A DNA stretch of 19,333 nucleotides from Oscillospiraceae bacterium (GTDB taxonomy: Bacteria; Bacillota; Clostridia; Oscillospirales; Ruminococcaceae), in contig JAEDGE010000020.1 of assembly GCA_016297675.1 (NCBI GenBank), positions 1 through 19,333 of the forward strand, in the 5' to 3' direction. The position numbers and the translations under genes were made by a program. Positions 7,794 to 15,383 of this stretch are shown one piece after another (the first letter of the stretch is position 1; each line of letters begins with the position of its first letter). The notes beneath the pieces were generated by a model that was not told the DNA's origin, did not search any database, and worked only from the letters and a program-made list of their open reading frames with translations.

Positions 7794-8732
7794 TTATTCT
7801 GCATTTTGGAACGCATCAAAGTAGAGTGAGAGCGTTGTGGTGATGCCTTTCTGTGTGCCCTTCCAAATGATTGCAGAAATTCTTCCCTCCTGTATCCCAT
7901 CTTTTACAGTCAGGCAGTCATTCAAATCACACTGCACCAGTCCAGCAAGGGTAAAATACTGCTGAAACCAGCCGTTCTGTGCTACATTGGAACGAAATTC
8001 CAATGCCTTCTGTGGATCATACAAATAAGACCGGTCAAAGGCAATCTGCTTATGCCGCAGCTGATAGACCGCCTCTGCCTGCGGATTGACCAGAGAAAAC
8101 TTGTTATAACTGCCGTCCACGTCCTGCATGTGGAAATGGCTGATCATACGGCTGTAGCATCGTTTTGTGCCATGGGAAAGCGTCTGCCCCGTCTGAATAT
8201 GCAGCGTCTTGGTATCCGTCGGCAGGTGCAGGCAAACTTTGTTTGCCTCCCGAATATAGGGATACCGTTCCAACAACTTATAGCAAAGTGTAACGACCCC
8301 GTCCCAAACTGGGATATGCTCCTTGAAATAGACATAGTTGCTGGTATCCCCGTTCGATTCCCATGTAATCGCAGACGGAAACGTATAATAGCCGGAAAGC
8401 AGTGCATCCACAGAAAGATTCGGATATAATCCCGGTTCCAACTCATTGTGCAGCAGCAGTTTGGTAAAACCGTAAGATAAAATACGCATGATGGTTGTCG
8501 TTTCCTCTGTTTGCACCGTCATCTTCTCCAAACTGCCTTCATGCAGAATTTTGCTGCCGTACTGTACCACAATTCGACAAATCGTACCAAACTGCTGCAA
8601 ACCACCGGTGTCCAGCTGTGCGGAAAAAGCAGTATAGGGCGTATAAACCTCTTTTTTCAGCTGAAAAGATAAAATTTCCGTAAATGCATACGCTGCACCG
8701 GTGGTATTATAAATGGTAACAGTCAGTGCCAT
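7794..8732 (-). CDS. Phage-derived protein, possible tail-hub/baseplate-like
   Basis: 312 residues from the ATG at 8732, which has a strong AGGAGG site; an in-frame ATG at 8777 lacks one. It is the last gene of the phage-like block. The sequence is rich in predicted beta strands (begins MALTVTIYNTTGAAYAF). Its size and general look recall hub proteins of phage tails, such as the gpD/gp27-like group. That call is pattern-level only: no diagnostic motif is visible and no tape-measure or tube gene lies beside it. If it is a hub, it implies that the block once had, or borrows, a tail. Otherwise it is an uncharacterised structural protein. Confidence 0.5.
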   Translation of the reverse strand: MALTVTIYNTTGAAYAFTEILSFQLKKEVYTPYTAFSAQLDTGGLQQFGTICRIVVQYGSKILHEGSLEKMTVQTEETTTIMRILSYGFTKLLLHNELEPGLYPNLSVDALLSGYYTFPSAITWESNGDTSNYVYFKEHIPVWDGVVTLCYKLLERYPYIREANKVCLHLPTDTKTLHIQTGQTLSHGTKRCYSRMISHFHMQDVDGSYNKFSLVNPQAEAVYQLRHKQIAFDRSYLYDPQKALEFRSNVAQNGWFQQYFTLAGLVQCDLNDCLTVKDGIQEGRISAIIWKGTQKGITTTLSLYFDAFQNAE

Positions 8733-8784
8733 GCCATCCCTCCTTTCCACAAATGCGTGTAGAATTGTTGAAAACAATTATTTT

Positions 8785-9174
8785 TCAACTGACTGCCTGC
8801 AACTGATTGACCAGACATTCCAGCCGACAAGCCACCGTTGCCGAACAGCCATCTTCCTGTATCACATACCTTGTCATCTGACACATACTATATCGTATCC
8901 CATCCAGTTCCACTGTAAACCGCTTATTTTCTGCCAGATAGGTTTCCAACTCCAGCATCAGGGCAGACGGCGGATCCGTTCGCAAAAACCGTCCGTCCAG
9001 ATACAGCCGTCTTGCCCGAATGGCATGGTTCGTGAAAACCGTCGTGCCTGCCACAGTTGTCTGCTCCGTAAACTGCCGGACAGCAATCACCTGATACTTA
9101 TCCACATAAAAAATATGATTCCCAATGGTTACTGGAAACGTTCGTTTTTCCTGCAATGTACAGTGATACGCCAT
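8785..9174 (-). CDS. Phage-derived protein of unknown function
   Basis: 129 residues from the ATG at 9174, two bases after the stop of the upstream gene and preceded by a GGAGGT site; the frame is open further upstream, but that part overlaps the neighbouring gene. The protein is predicted to be mostly beta strand, with an N-terminal half YHCTLQEKRTFPVTIGNH and a C-terminal segment RFTVELDGIRYSM. I do not recognise the family. Gene order (after a tail-terminator-like gene and before a hub-like gene) suggests a small structural protein of the head-tail junction or tail. A short inverted repeat (GTTGAAAA/TTTTCAAC, 8767-8789) overlaps its stop codon. Confidence 0.6.
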   Translation of the reverse strand: MAYHCTLQEKRTFPVTIGNHIFYVDKYQVIAVRQFTEQTTVAGTTVFTNHAIRARRLYLDGRFLRTDPPSALMLELETYLAENKRFTVELDGIRYSMCQMTRYVIQEDGCSATVACRLECLVNQLQAVS

Positions 9175-9176
9175 CG

Positions 9177-9593
9177 TTATTCCACCTCCGCTTCCGTTTC
9201 CTGCACATCTGGCTGCAAAATACCCTGTACATGACAAATTGCTGTCATGGTCTGCTTTTGCAGCAGGGGTTCTGTCTTTGGTGCAGAAAAAGTAACCGTC
9301 TGTACCCGACAAACCTGCAACAGAACTGGTAAAATGCTCTCTGTAAAATAGGCATACAGCTGCTCTAACCCTGCCTCCATCGGCAGCAGCAATGTGACAG
9401 TCACCTCGGCAGAAAAAGGAACGACTTCCTGCTCCGCACGGAAAATCGGCAGTTCTGTCGTATAGTTCCGGAGATTCAACACCAAAAACGGCGGCTGCTT
9501 CTGCGAGATGGCTTTGTGATCATAGGCGGTATAAACCGGTATCGGAATCGGTTTCAGTTGGGTTTGCAGCTGTTGCAGAATCTGTGCAATCAT
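9177..9593 (-). CDS. Phage-derived protein, possible tail-terminator-like
   Basis: 138 residues. The ATG at 9593 directly abuts the TAG at 9594-9596, which is the likely ancestral stop of the preceding gene, and an AGGAGAG site lies upstream. The sequence starts with a helix (MIAQILQQLQTQL), then strands and the segment FSAEVTVTLLLP, then a helix. This alpha-beta layout and size resemble tail-terminator or tail-completion proteins in siphophage neck modules. No diagnostic motif confirms it; the assignment relies on size, fold impression and position after the connector-like gene. Confidence 0.55.
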   Translation of the reverse strand: MIAQILQQLQTQLKPIPIPVYTAYDHKAISQKQPPFLVLNLRNYTTELPIFRAEQEVVPFSAEVTVTLLLPMEAGLEQLYAYFTESILPVLLQVCRVQTVTFSAPKTEPLLQKQTMTAICHVQGILQPDVQETEAEVE

Positions 9594-9969
9594 CTACGAT
9601 TCTCTCCTCTCCAACGGTTTTTGTCCGGCAAAAACAAAACTGTTCATCTCGCAGCCATGGGCTGCAAAGCTGCCGGTACTGGTCTTGCAGCTGCTTTGCG
9701 GCGGCAACCTGTTTGGTACGGTCTGCCTGCTGCGGTACCGTTCCCGCATAGGTACAAGCTGTTTTGTCCTGCACTGCCTGTAACGTCTGGTAATGGCAAT
9801 TGGCAATTGCCGCTGCCAGCAAATGCAGCGGCTGTAACTTCGGATTTGCGTCCGGCTTTAAGGCAGCCGTCACCTCGTCAACAGCGGACAGAATCAGACT
9901 CTCATATGCCTGCACATCGTCCAGCTGCGTCAGCATTTGAAAGAATACACGCACCATCTCCGGATGCAT
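9520..9969 (-). CDS. Phage connector-like protein, probably frameshifted near its 3' end
   Basis: 149 residues as read. The start at 9969 (MHPEMVRVFF) has a GAGGGAG site 8 bases upstream; the ATG at 10002 has none. The protein is helical and of a size typical for head-tail connector or adaptor proteins; the function is inferred from gene order. As read, the last 25 or so residues are compositionally odd and run 74 bases into the next gene. Skipping one base in the T-rich stretch at 9628-9637 instead gives the ending DEQFVFAGQKPLERRES and a TAG at 9594-9596 that touches the next ATG. This strongly suggests a 1-nt indel, a sequencing error or, less likely, programmed +1 frameshifting. Confidence 0.65.
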   Translation of the reverse strand: MHPEMVRVFFQMLTQLDDVQAYESLILSAVDEVTAALKPDANPKLQPLHLLAAAIANCHYQTLQAVQDKTACTYAGTVPQQADRTKQVAAAKQLQDQYRQLCSPWLRDEQFCFCRTKTVGEERIVDDCTDSATAANPTETDSDTGLYRL

Positions 9970-10003
9970 ACGCTCCACTCCCTCTATCGTTTGACTTTTC
10001 ATT

Positions 10004-10876
10004 TCACTTCATCTGAAACTGCTGCAAGGTCACTTCCGGTTTCTTCTCTGCCGATTGCAGCTGAGAACTGCCCTGCTGCTGCATCTCCTGCCGCAACTGC
10101 TGCCGAAACGTCAGTAATTCTGGCAATGTCATGCGTTCTGCTGCTTGCAGCAAGCTCTTCTGCAATGGCTGTCCGCTGAGATAACAGAGTGTCACAATCT
10201 CCTTTCGTACATCCGCTTCTGCTGCTGCCAACTGTGCCTGCTGGCTTTGCAGCTGCTTTTGCAGAACAGCAACCCGTTCGCTCTCTGCTTTCCCGCCGTA
10301 CTGCTTGGTAACACCTGCCTGCCGCTGTGCCGGAACCGCAACGAAACTCCATTCGTAGGCATCGGTAATATCAGAAAGCACAGTATGACAGAGCATGCCC
10401 TGATACAATTCTCCCTGCACATGTGGACAGCCGCCGGTACGCCGATCTTTTCCACAAACAGAGCAGGTATGCGAGGCAGCGGTACAGGAAACGCTCACCT
10501 CTTTTTTAATTCCGGCATCAATCTCCCGAATCAAATCCCGATTGCCATCTGTCCGTACCATGTAGGCATTTCCTTTCAGGCAGGTATAGGGTTCACCGGT
10601 ACTGGTACGCTGTTCCGGATGCGTTTCCAGACAAGTCGAAAAAATCCGTGCCGTCTGGTTGGTGCCGGATGGATTGTGGTCAAAGATGCCGGTTTTTCCG
10701 ACAAACAGTGTTTTCATCGTTTGTAAAGCAGACAGAGAAAATCGTTCAAAATCCCGATCAATTTCATTGTCGCAGAGCAGCACATCAAAAATATAGACCT
10801 CATCGGCACTATGTGTTCTTCTGGTAAATTGATTGAGAGCCTGTAACAGGTTCTCTTGTGGGGTAATAGATTCCAT
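10004..10876 (-). CDS. Putative prohead protease with scaffold-like C-terminus
   Basis: 290 residues. The N-terminal 190 resemble a phage capsid-maturation protease of the U35/S78 type: EIDRDFERFSLSAL near 38-51, GKTGIFDHNPSG with His67 as candidate catalytic histidine, KKEVSVSC with Ser128/Ser130 as candidate nucleophile, and a late EWSFVAVPAQRQAGV resembling the family's PAN-type ending. Between the last two is an insert with Cys138, Cys141, Cys150 and His152 that could bind zinc. Residues 195-280 are Gln/Ala-rich and coiled-coil-like, as expected of a fused scaffolding domain. An AAGGAGA site precedes the ATG. Unusually, it follows the capsid gene rather than preceding it. The protease call is a motif-level judgement. 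Confidence 0.62.
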   Translation of the reverse strand: MESITPQENLLQALNQFTRRTHSADEVYIFDVLLCDNEIDRDFERFSLSALQTMKTLFVGKTGIFDHNPSGTNQTARIFSTCLETHPEQRTSTGEPYTCLKGNAYMVRTDGNRDLIREIDAGIKKEVSVSCTAASHTCSVCGKDRRTGGCPHVQGELYQGMLCHTVLSDITDAYEWSFVAVPAQRQAGVTKQYGGKAESERVAVLQKQLQSQQAQLAAAEADVRKEIVTLCYLSGQPLQKSLLQAAERMTLPELLTFRQQLRQEMQQQGSSQLQSAEKKPEVTLQQFQMK

Positions 10877-10920
10877 AGAATCTCTCCTTTCGGCAAAATT
10901 TTTAATAAAAATAGAAACAA

Positions 10921-11085
10921 GTTTTATCCGCCGAACGGCGAACTGCGGTCACAGGCGAACAACGTAGCGTTTTCGCCGAACGGTTCAGAAAAAGGTCTCC
11001 CTAAAAATTCCGTTCCCCTGCATCCTCCCTCACCAAGCCAAATCCGCTCGAAGCAGTTCGCCTGCGGCGTGTAAACAGGGTTCGC
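10921..11085. repeat. Repeat-rich noncoding segment between capsid and protease genes
   Basis: This 165-bp part of a 209-bp gap has no supported gene, in a block where other gaps are about 50 bp or less. It contains direct copies of CGCCGAACGG at 10930-10939 and 10974-10983, and several GTTCGCC/GGCGAAC words in both orientations. The word GGCGAACTGC at 10937-10946 pairs perfectly with GCAGTTCGCC at 11053-11062, and the latter can instead pair through CAGGCGAAC with a copy at 10952-10960. It may be a small mobile intergenic repeat or a structured RNA element; the former is preferred. Confidence 0.5.
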
Positions 11086-12051
11086 TTAAACTGTCATCTT
11101 ATGGACTGCATTCTTCATCAGTACACGGAATCCGCACTGCAAGGAAACCGTAATCAAATCCAGCTGATTTTCAATCAGACGATCGGTTTCCAGAATCAAG
11201 TTAGAACCCGTTACCATCTCCAATGCAAAATTCTTGTCCAGACCAATGATCACATTGTCACTCATCTGCGGTACTTTACAGAGTACCGTACCAAACGGCA
11301 GCCGCACCTGTGCCTGCTCCACTGGTACGACATCTTCCATCTCTGCCATCGCCAAAATCGTTGCTGCCACCTTCGGCGATACCAACAGCGTATTCATGTT
11401 ATACGTTGCAAACTTTCCATAAAGCGTCGCCAAATCGCTGTATGCCAGTGCACTGCCTGCCTTCGTACTGCTGGAACCAGCGGATGCAGTCAATGTTGTA
11501 ATTGCCTGCTGCATCAAAGCCTGTGCCAGCTGCATCCCCACACTCCGCAGGAACACCGCAAACACATCCAATCTCTGTCGGCGAACCGCTTCATAAGATG
11601 CCTTCACCACTCTGCCGTACTTGTCCAGCACCAGTGCACTGGTTGCCTCTAAAATGGTAGAAGCCGTCAATGCATCGCTCTGCGAAGTCGCTGTGCCGTA
11701 ACTGTCTGTCTCTGTAATGGTACAGCCCAGATACTGACTGCTATCTGTATGCGTTTCCACCGCTGTGATTTCCGACAGCATAGAGGCGTCCATCCCCTGC
11801 TGCACCGCACGGCGGACAAACTCCGGAAACAGAACAGCACTTTCCGTACTGGTAAAGAACTTTTCCACACGGTCGCACTGCGGACCGCTAATCCGGATAT
11901 CAAACCGCTTCAGCTGCCGTTCATAGGCATCCAGACCGGCAAGCGGCGTGTCAGCATACTGGGCTGACGGATCAAGCCCCTCCAATGCCTGTACAAAGCT
12001 CTTGTTGGTCAGATGATACATGCCCTTTTCCAATGTCACGTTCTGATACAT
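11086..12051 (-). CDS. Putative phage major capsid protein (HK97-fold-like)
   Basis: 321 residues from the second ATG at 12051, which has AGGAG at 8 bases; the ATG at 12057 is only 2 bases from that site. It follows the portal gene. The N-terminal part is probably an arm and linker. FFTSTESAVLFPEFVRRAVQQGMD at about residues 65-90 resembles the start of capsid cores. The middle is Ala/Thr/Ser-rich, and the ending ILETDRLIENQLDLITVSL before a hydrophobic FRVLMKNA resembles the end of HK97-fold capsid proteins. An encapsulin-like use cannot be excluded, but the portal and terminase genes point to a DNA-packaging shell. Confidence comes mainly from length, position and the C-terminal pattern. 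Confidence 0.68.
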   Translation of the reverse strand: MYQNVTLEKGMYHLTNKSFVQALEGLDPSAQYADTPLAGLDAYERQLKRFDIRISGPQCDRVEKFFTSTESAVLFPEFVRRAVQQGMDASMLSEITAVETHTDSSQYLGCTITETDSYGTATSQSDALTASTILEATSALVLDKYGRVVKASYEAVRRQRLDVFAVFLRSVGMQLAQALMQQAITTLTASAGSSSTKAGSALAYSDLATLYGKFATYNMNTLLVSPKVAATILAMAEMEDVVPVEQAQVRLPFGTVLCKVPQMSDNVIIGLDKNFALEMVTGSNLILETDRLIENQLDLITVSLQCGFRVLMKNAVHKMTV

Positions 12052-12105
12052 ATACATTTCTCCTTTTATGATATATTATTTTTATACAAATAAGTTATAC
12101 CAAAA

Positions 12106-13248
12106 TTATTTTTCCAGACTCTGTTCAATCTGCATTGCCTGTGCGTTGTGCAGTCTTGCCAAAGCCTGTTCCGTTTCATCCTGCAAGTTAATCGTCTCCC
12201 ATTCCACTGTCACCTCTGCAACAGAGCCAATCGTCCGCAAAAATGCGGTGCAAATCTGCTGAATCACGGGTGTCAGCAATCGGCGATAATACTCTAACTC
12301 AGAAGTCAGAATATCTGCCTGCTGGGCACTCATCCGCTCAGTAGAAGACCAGTTCAGCCCCAGCAGAAACGGCGGAATCGAAAGCTTGGAGACAATCTGC
12401 TCCAACAGCTGCCGAACTGGTACTTCCGTATCCAAAAGCGGATTCTCTGCACCAATCACTTTGATATCCACATCTCCGGCACAGATAAAGTCTCTGACCT
12501 CACCGCCTGCACTGGCACGCATACCAGCAGCCCATTCCTTTGCAATGGTCTGTGCCCGTTCTGCAGTGTAGGCTCGTTCCGTGGGGTCGTTGGAAGGGTG
12601 ATACGTCACCGCATAACGGATATTGCCAATGCGGTCGTAGTTCTGCCCAATACACTCATAAATCCGCAGCAGAATGCTGCAAAGTGCTGGTGTGCCATGT
12701 AAGACAGACACTCCATAAACTTTCCCTGCCGGCGGATGCAGAGCACTGAACAGCAATCGTTCCGGATGCGGCAAGGGATGTCCCTCCGGCGAACCGTCTG
12801 CCGTCCGCAAATAGAACTGTCTGCCATTTCGTCCCGGTCGCAGGCAAACTAAATCCGGTTCTGCACAATGCAATCCTGTAATACAACGACTGCGGCTGTC
12901 CACTAAAATTTCTCCCAATGCATTGCCGCAGGTCAGCAGACTATCCAAAAAGCGATCTGTGAAGAACTGCAAAGACTGTCCGCTGCCATCACACGGCACC
13001 TTCTGCACAAAGGCATCCAGCTGCTTCTGTACCGCTTCATCAGAAGCAATTACCGTATAATTGCCGGTTAGCCGTACAATCTTACTCAATGCAGCATCAA
13101 TAATCGGTACTGCATACCGCAACTGCCGATAGAGCTGCTGTGCCGTTTCGTCCTGCTGCAACAGGGAAAAATCTCGCTGCTGCTGCCGCTCGGCGGCAAC
13201 CAGAACCGATGAAGATGGAGCCCGTTTCTTTCGATAAAACAACGACAT
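12106..13248 (-). CDS. Phage portal protein
   Basis: 380 residues with an AAGGAGG site before the ATG. Portal proteins form the dodecameric ring at one vertex through which the terminase pumps DNA. Supporting features are the early YRQLRYAVPIIDAALSKIVRLTG, typical of the region where portal proteins list successive unrelated domains, GNALGEI near residue 110, and the late LSIPPFLLGLNWSSTERMS with an aromatic/hydrophobic turn common to portal families. A C-terminal helix-rich stretch follows (LTSELEYYRRLLTPVIQQICT). It starts 24 bases after the large terminase stop. Family length is often 400-500, so it is slightly short but has no obvious internal break. Confidence 0.82.
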   Translation of the reverse strand: MSLFYRKKRAPSSSVLVAAERQQQRDFSLLQQDETAQQLYRQLRYAVPIIDAALSKIVRLTGNYTVIASDEAVQKQLDAFVQKVPCDGSGQSLQFFTDRFLDSLLTCGNALGEILVDSRSRCITGLHCAEPDLVCLRPGRNGRQFYLRTADGSPEGHPLPHPERLLFSALHPPAGKVYGVSVLHGTPALCSILLRIYECIGQNYDRIGNIRYAVTYHPSNDPTERAYTAERAQTIAKEWAAGMRASAGGEVRDFICAGDVDIKVIGAENPLLDTEVPVRQLLEQIVSKLSIPPFLLGLNWSSTERMSAQQADILTSELEYYRRLLTPVIQQICTAFLRTIGSVAEVTVEWETINLQDETEQALARLHNAQAMQIEQSLEK

Positions 13249-13272
13249 AAAGATACGCCTCCTTTCTATGTG

Positions 13273-14535
13273 TTAACGTTTCAGAGCGGCGGTAAAAAAG
13301 TCATCCGGTTTCTGCCGCTGCAAAACCGTAGACACAAAATACCGCACATCATCCATCGCATGGTCAAATTCCTTTTTGGGTGCATCGCCATGCCGTGCCT
13401 CCTCCCAGCAATACATCCCGAATTCCCGTATGGTATCCTTGCAGACAGATGCAAACCGCAGCTGTTCCTGCTGCAAAGCCATGCTCACTCGCTGAATTCC
13501 AGCCAAAACATCATTATCTGCCCGAATCACACGAAATCGACCATGTTGGGCGATACAGGCAATCATACTGGCAGCGGACGGGTCTATCACAACAGCTTCA
13601 ATCTGCCGCTCTCCGGCGAGGGCTTCCAATGCCGCATAATGGGCTTCATCCGTGCGGGAACAGCCTTCCTTTCGGGCATCATAGTAATATTCCTGCAAGC
13701 GATACCAAGTATCCTCCTCGCTGCAATATCCCCACAAGCCGAAAGAAGAGGGGTTGACCGTTCCATAGTCACACGAAATATAAAACTTCTCACACGGCGG
13801 CACATGCTGCACCACATGCCGTTCCTTGGAAAACATCGGATAGACCACCCCGCTGGAAACCGTCCACTTGCCCAGTACAAACCGTTCGTAAAAAATGCCG
13901 CTGTAAAGCCGTTCATACCGCTGGCGTACTCGCTTGCTCAAACCGGGGTTGTCTGCCATGGTAAAATGCAGATACAAAGCGTGCTTTTCCTTTGCTTTCT
14001 GAATCCACTCCCGATAAAACCAGTGATAGGGATGATCCGGATTGCAGTTAAACCAGAACTTTGCCTGTGCCAGACTGCACCGTGCCAATGCCTGCTCCAC
14101 AAATGTTCTCGGCATCAGAGCAACCTCATCCAGAAAGACACCGCCCAGTGTAATGCCCTGAATGAGAGCCGCACTGCTCTCATCCCGTCCGCCAAACAAA
14201 TAAAACCGATTGCTGCGGCCGCCAAGGGCAATCTCCACATAATTGCGACTGCTCTTTTCCGTACAGGAGAATCCCAGTGTTTTCAGGGTTTGCAGCAATG
14301 GCGTCACCACATTCCGCCGCAGAGCGGTGATGGTTTTTCCACAGAGGGCAAATGCCGTTCCCTGAAAACAAGTCGTTGCCCAGCAGACAAACCCCAAGGA
14401 CATACAGACCGTTTTTCCACTCCGGACAGCTCCGTCACAAATAATGGCATCCCGATCCTGATACTGCGGCATTGTCCACCAACGCATGGCGAGCTGCTGT
14501 TTCGGCGAAAACGGCTTAAATGGACTCTGCTGCAT
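13273..14535 (-). CDS. Phage terminase large subunit (PBSX-type)
   Basis: 420 residues. The motor ATPase has Walker A GAVRSGKT at 35-42 and Walker B VFLDE at 133-137, followed by NCNPDHPYHWFY, a segment typical of PBSX-type large terminases. The C-terminal RNase H-like nuclease has SCDYGTVNPSS with Asp256, VVIDPSAAS with Asp318 and DHAMDDVRYF with Asp395/Asp396, so the catalytic set looks complete. It cuts concatemeric DNA and drives packaging into the prohead. The ATG at 14535 has GGGAG at 9 bases; the ATG at 14541 is only 3 bases from it. It overlaps the small terminase gene by 20 bases. An intact motor argues against advanced decay. Confidence 0.94.
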   Translation of the reverse strand: MQQSPFKPFSPKQQLAMRWWTMPQYQDRDAIICDGAVRSGKTVCMSLGFVCWATTCFQGTAFALCGKTITALRRNVVTPLLQTLKTLGFSCTEKSSRNYVEIALGGRSNRFYLFGGRDESSAALIQGITLGGVFLDEVALMPRTFVEQALARCSLAQAKFWFNCNPDHPYHWFYREWIQKAKEKHALYLHFTMADNPGLSKRVRQRYERLYSGIFYERFVLGKWTVSSGVVYPMFSKERHVVQHVPPCEKFYISCDYGTVNPSSFGLWGYCSEEDTWYRLQEYYYDARKEGCSRTDEAHYAALEALAGERQIEAVVIDPSAASMIACIAQHGRFRVIRADNDVLAGIQRVSMALQQEQLRFASVCKDTIREFGMYCWEEARHGDAPKKEFDHAMDDVRYFVSTVLQRQKPDDFFTAALKR

Positions 14536-15010
14536 GGGCATTCGCTCCCGTCAAAGCTGCCAGCAGTGCATCTGCCTGTGACTGGCTTTCTGTACGGTTA
14601 GAATAGGAAAGGATCTGTTCCATTGCTTTCTGGCGGTCACAGAATTTCACTTCCACACCACCGTTTTTGTCCCGTTTGACTTCACTGACCCCGAACAAGT
14701 CCAGCTTTGCCAGTTCCTCTGCTGACAGACTGTCTGCGGCAAATACCAGCCGAACGGCATCATTGCAGGAACCAAACGCCAGCCGTTCCAGTCCTGCCAT
14801 TACCTGTGCTGCCGAACTGCGGAGAGAAAGGGTTTCCAGCACACAATGGATCAACTCCCGACAGTCGTCACGCTGTAACAGCAGAACACCACGTTCCAAC
14901 GCCTCCTCCTGCGAATAGCCGGCATGCAGGGCTGCTTCCTGTACATTACAAAGCATTGCATACCAGATACAGAAGCAGCGTTCCTGCGGTCGAATTGTTC
15001 TTTTTGCCAT
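14516..15010 (-). CDS. Phage terminase small subunit
   Basis: 164 residues with an AAAGGAG site 9 bases before the ATG. Small terminases recognise the packaging start site and load the large subunit. An N-terminal helix-turn-helix-like region with NVQEAALHAGYSQEEA near 22-37 is the usual DNA-binding part. The segment LFGVSEVKRDKNGGVEVKF followed by DRQKAMEQIL at 105-134 closely resembles the C-terminal half of PBSX XtmA-like terminases. It is the first gene of the phage-like block and overlaps the large subunit gene. No repressor or integrase lies upstream; instead there is a palindrome-containing leader. Confidence 0.9.
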   Translation of the reverse strand: MAKRTIRPQERCFCIWYAMLCNVQEAALHAGYSQEEALERGVLLLQRDDCRELIHCVLETLSLRSSAAQVMAGLERLAFGSCNDAVRLVFAADSLSAEELAKLDLFGVSEVKRDKNGGVEVKFCDRQKAMEQILSYSNRTESQSQADALLAALTGANAHAAESI

Positions 15011-15037
15011 TTTTCATTGCTCCTTTCGTTTGCTTTG

Positions 15038-15075
15038 GAAAGGCACTTTTTCCGGTGCAGGAAAAAAGTCCTTTC
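15038..15075 (-). other. Leader hairpin upstream of terS
   Basis: Arms GAAAGGCACTTTTTCC and GGAAAAAAGTCCTTTC flank a 6-base loop and pair almost fully with one bulge on each side. It lies just before the terS ribosome binding site and has no T-tract on the minus strand. If transcription starts upstream of it, it would form in the 5' leader; its role is unknown. Confidence 0.4.
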
Positions 15076-15122
15076 ACTATATGGGGGTTTTGGGGCAAAA
15101 CTTGTACGCAAACGTACAAGTT
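15076..15122 (-). promoter_or_regulatory. Palindromic operator with possible terS promoter
   Basis: The perfect 10-base arms AACTTGTACG and CGTACAAGTT are separated by 4 bases (15099-15122). On the minus strand a TATAGT box (15076-15081) lies exactly 17 bp from the palindrome's near end, where a -35 would be, but no -35-like hexamer is present. That geometry suits a regulator binding at or over the -35 position, acting as activator or repressor. The palindrome is seen directly; the promoter is inferred and tentative. Confidence 0.45.
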
Positions 15123-15324
15123 GAAAAACGGATTTACAAAAAATCCATAAATTTTGTAATTTCCTACAAATAGCATTTATAAAAATTGTGCAAGATATCA
15201 AACAAATTTTATCTTTCTCTTTTATATATTTATTTTTCAATCAACCTGTTCTGCACACGAAACATACCCCTTTGAAACGCTTTCTTTTTCCACTTTCTGT
15301 CTGATCACGCTGCCCGTTTCCGTT

Positions 15325-15340
15325 GAAATTTGCAAATTTC
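15325..15340. promoter_or_regulatory. 16-bp palindrome upstream of the Rrf2 promoter
   Basis: GAAATTTGCAAATTTC is a perfect palindrome ending 14 bp before the -35 box of the Rrf2-type gene. It may be an operator, possibly for the Rrf2 protein itself. No direct support beyond symmetry and position. Confidence 0.35.
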
Positions 15341-15354
15341 ACTGCATTTTATCC

Positions 15355-15383
15355 TTGCAATCTGATAGGTTTGATGGTATAAT
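15355..15383 (+). promoter_or_regulatory. Sigma-A promoter of the Rrf2-type gene
   Basis: TTGCAA (15355-15360), 17 bp, then a perfect TATAAT (15378-15383). About 45 bases of leader follow to the TTG start codon. Confidence 0.88.

Noticed and set aside
13270..14601. Long plus-strand frame of 443 codons opposite the large terminase
   Set aside because: It is the antisense shadow of a gene with intact terminase motifs, and its own translation is rich in Cys/His/Pro without any family signature.
7799..15349. Direct repeat CTGCATTTT near both ends of the phage-like block as an attachment site
   Set aside because: Only 9 bases match, the left copy lies inside the last coding frame, and neither is in a tRNA gene. 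A match this short is expected by chance in flanks of this size.
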